This document shows positions 30,125-32,174 of a stretch of DNA of 32,174 nt, in pieces (position 1 is the stretch's first letter; each line of letters opens with the position of its first letter). Location: positions 1-32,174 of the forward strand of contig CACBGD010000011.1 in the NCBI GenBank assembly GCA_902538705.1, written 5' to 3'. Source of the DNA: an uncultured SAR86 cluster bacterium. GTDB taxonomy: Bacteria; Pseudomonadota; Gammaproteobacteria; Magnimaribacterales; D2472. Under the pieces are notes generated by a model. It was given only the letters and a program-made list of their open reading frames with translations, searched no databases and had not been told where the DNA came from. Made by a program: the position numbers and the translations under genes.

Positions 30125-31591
30125 TTATTTTTTAGATAATATTATTTTTCTTTCTTCTGGAATAACTGCATCAATGCTTACATTGAATTGATCTCCTATC
30201 TTAAATGTTTTACCAGATCTTCTACCTTTCAGTATATTGTTTCTATCACTATATACATAATGATCATCTTTAAGGTCTGATACGTGCATTAAGCCTGAGA
30301 CAAAAAAACCTTCTAATTCACAAAACACTCCAAAATGAGTTACGCCAACTACTCTTGCTGACATGACATTACCAACTTTATCTTTTAAGAAGAAACAAAT
30401 TAATTGCTGAGATACTTGCCTAGATGATTTCTCAGCTCTTTTTTCTAGGTCAGATAAGTTTCCGCATTCTTCCTCGAAAGTTTCTTCATCAAAATGCACT
30501 TTTTCTTTTTTTAAGATTGATTTTATGAGTCTGTGAATTATTAGATCTGGATATCTTCTTATCGGGGATGTGAAATGAGAATATTCCTCAAGCTGAAGGC
30601 CAAAGTGACCAGATTTTTTTGAAGAATAAATCGCTCTTGGAAGCCCTTGTAAAATAAGACTTTGAAGAGAAGATGCATTTTCACTTCTTTTTGCAATCTC
30701 AATACATCGTTGTAGCAAAATTATTGGATCATCAGATCTCTTTAATCCAATGCTTTGAAATTTTTCAAATAGTGCCAATAACTTATCTGCATCAGGCTTA
30801 TCATGAAATCTATTTATTGATATCTCCAATGAACTTTTTACGAACCTTATCGCGCATATATTTGCAGCTATCATAGCTTCTTCAATCATCTGATGGGCAA
30901 ACATTCTTCTTGAAAGATTTATTGCCTCAACTTCTCCGATATTATTTATTTTCAAGATTGGTTCACTCGATTCAATTTCTAAAGCATTCCTTTTAGCGCG
31001 TTTATCAAGAAGGACAATTGTTAACTCCTTAAGAGCATTGATAGACTCATTAACACTTACTGAACCAATCTTTTTCTTCTTTAGAATAGCTTCTTCAACC
31101 TCTGCATATGTCAGTCTATATTTTGATTCAATCTTAGCTTCATAAAAATCACAATCTTTAATCTCACCAGTAGCATCAAAAGCAATATCTGAAACAACAA
31201 CATTTCTAATTTTATTTGGAACAAGTGAACATAAATCATTACTTATTTCTTCCGGCAACATGGGTATAACAGTATTTGGAAAATAGATAGAAGTTCCTCT
31301 TTCTTTTGCTGCCTTATCTATTTCACTCCCAGGCCTAACAAGGCTGCTTACATCAGCTATTGCAACTGATAATTTAAATCCTGTCTTTAATTTTTTGCAG
31401 AGGACTGCATCGTCAAAATCTTTTGCATCCTTCCCATCAATAGTTACAAAATCCGCCTCTGATAAATCTTTTCTATCTATATTTTTTTCAAGCTGTAGCC
31501 CAGTCACCTCATTTTTGACTGATTTGGACCAAGTATGAGGAATTTGATTTTCTTCTAAGATTTGATCAATAGAGTATTCTAGGTAATTCAC
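30125..31591 (-). CDS. rnr: RNase R/RNase II family exoribonuclease, N-terminally minimal form
   Basis: Processive 3'-5' exoribonuclease. 488 residues against about 813 in E. coli RNase R. The RNB active site TIDGKDAKDFDDAV puts the metal-binding Asps at 52, 58, 60 and 61, about 220 residues earlier than in E. coli. TSPIRRYPDLIIHR of the RNB domain is near 340, and an S1 domain (VGNVMSARVVGVTHFGVFCE) fills about 405-488. Both cold-shock domains, the N-terminal helix-turn-helix and the basic tail are missing. The start is GTG at 31591; an in-frame TAA lies eight codons upstream and is the stop of the next gene, so no longer product from this frame is possible. rlmB follows after 3 bases. Confidence 0.9.
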   Translation of the reverse strand: MNYLEYSIDQILEENQIPHTWSKSVKNEVTGLQLEKNIDRKDLSEADFVTIDGKDAKDFDDAVLCKKLKTGFKLSVAIADVSSLVRPGSEIDKAAKERGTSIYFPNTVIPMLPEEISNDLCSLVPNKIRNVVVSDIAFDATGEIKDCDFYEAKIESKYRLTYAEVEEAILKKKKIGSVSVNESINALKELTIVLLDKRAKRNALEIESSEPILKINNIGEVEAINLSRRMFAHQMIEEAMIAANICAIRFVKSSLEISINRFHDKPDADKLLALFEKFQSIGLKRSDDPIILLQRCIEIAKRSENASSLQSLILQGLPRAIYSSKKSGHFGLQLEEYSHFTSPIRRYPDLIIHRLIKSILKKEKVHFDEETFEEECGNLSDLEKRAEKSSRQVSQQLICFFLKDKVGNVMSARVVGVTHFGVFCELEGFFVSGLMHVSDLKDDHYVYSDRNNILKGRRSGKTFKIGDQFNVSIDAVIPEERKIILSKK

Positions 31592-31615
31592 TAATTTGCT
31601 CTTACTATTCTGAAG

Positions 31616-32174
31616 TTAAAAATTATATTCCAAATTCAGATTAACAAGTCTTCCACGAGGATCATGAACTCTTGTATCAAAGCTGAAATCGGGAGCATCA
31701 TACAATCTAGGAGCAGATTCATCCAGCGCATTAATTATAGCAACACCAAAACTGATATTACCCTCATCAAGATCTATTGATTTTCTAGCCGAGATATCAA
31801 ACACTAAAAAGGAATCAACTTTATTCTCGTATCCTAGACTTGCTCCAAGACCTGTAATTGGTCTCTCGTTGGTATATCCATCTACATATCTTGTAATTAA
31901 GCTAAAAAGATAGCCATTGTGCTCCCAGTCCATAAAAGCATTAAGACGTTTTTTTGGAAGAGAGTGGGTATGGGAATCATAATTAAATTTACCAACCCTG
32001 TTAATCATTTTTGATAAGCCATCTGTAGTAATTTGCGGCGTTAAGAATTCATCAAATATAGTTCCTTTTACTCTGAGATTTATCGGCGAGTAATTATTTA
32101 ACTCAAAAATATAGTCAAATTGAAAATCTGTACCACTTATCTTTGTATTTTCCTCATTGAAATAAGTCGTTGTC
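31616..32174 (-). CDS. TonB-dependent receptor, C-terminal beta-barrel part; 5' end outside window
   Basis: Outer-membrane TonB-dependent importer, C-terminal strands only. The frame is open from the window end: an ATG at 32008 would give 130 residues, but the 55 codons before it read straight on (ending FLTPQITTDGLSKM). TYFNEENTKISGTDFQFDY at the very start is the conserved 'variants of N..I.G.D.Q..Y' element of these receptors. The LPKKRLNAFMDW-type loop, RYVDGYTN and the final DPRGRLVNLNLEYNF are equally typical, with aromatic C-terminal Phe required for Bam-mediated assembly. Its substrate cannot be judged from this part. Confidence 0.9.
   Translation of the reverse strand, partial: TTTYFNEENTKISGTDFQFDYIFELNNYSPINLRVKGTIFDEFLTPQITTDGLSKMINRVGKFNYDSHTHSLPKKRLNAFMDWEHNGYLFSLITRYVDGYTNERPITGLGASLGYENKVDSFLVFDISARKSIDLDEGNISFGVAIINALDESAPRLYDAPDFSFDTRVHDPRGRLVNLNLEYNF

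Noticed and set aside
31616-32008. A separate 130-residue gene at the right end
   Set aside because: The frame continues open to the window end and reads as TonB-dependent receptor barrel, so it is the 3' part of a larger gene.

Overview
The window is a high-density, AT-rich stretch of a gammaproteobacterial chromosome carrying a complete 16S-23S-5S rRNA operon. The gene content, compact overlapping operons, frequent lack of Shine-Dalgarno sequences, a TonB-dependent receptor, an rRNA spacer without tRNA genes and the character of the 16S sequence all suggest a streamlined marine lineage. My best guess is the SAR86 clade, made from memory without alignment. No mobile element, prophage, CRISPR array or tRNA gene was seen.

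Layout. (1) 1-5591, plus strand: a tightly packed run of an alpha/beta hydrolase (its 5' end is outside the window), a fused two-cassette ABC ATPase, ilvD, hemB and trxA, joined by 4-base overlaps or gaps of 1-3 bases. (2) rho follows on the same strand with its own likely promoter and a repeat-containing leader. (3) 6964-9617, minus strand: tetR-rsmD-hemC-hemD, each gene overlapping the next. This run diverges from (4) a periplasmic adaptor and RND pump pair at 9672-13731. Between them lie two 19-bp operator-like palindromes that overlie both divergent promoters. (5) 13724-14745, minus strand: bamD followed by a PP0621-type small protein; rluD diverges from bamD. (6) 15807-18873: the ilvB-ilvH-ilvC operon. 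(7) 18885-23880: the rRNA operon with boxA, processing stems and a strong terminator. (8) 23919-25151: a flavin reductase-like gene, coaE and the small yacG. (9) 25139-31591, minus strand: rnr-rlmB-lpxC-secA and a thiamine-phosphate-synthase-like gene. (10) The window ends in the 3' part of a TonB-dependent receptor gene.

How the genes work together. IlvB, IlvH, IlvC and IlvD cover acetolactate synthesis through dihydroxy-acid dehydration in branched-chain amino-acid synthesis. HemB, HemC and HemD are three consecutive steps from 5-aminolevulinate to uroporphyrinogen III. BamD, LpxC, SecA, the RND pump and the receptor serve the envelope. RsmD, RluD, RlmB and RNase R act on ribosomal RNA. Several loci look like familiar gammaproteobacterial neighbourhoods with genes removed: hemB-trxA-rho without ppk/ppx, coaE-yacG without zapD, and secA followed by a TPS-like domain without MutT.

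I found no clearly new multi-gene system. The most interesting points are the two TetR-type operators, which may also control hemCD; an Asn at a normally invariant Arg of HemC; an RNase R without its N-terminal cold-shock domains; a free-standing TPS-like domain at the mutT position; a SecA without its C-terminal zinc motif; and a short IlvH with an internal insertion.
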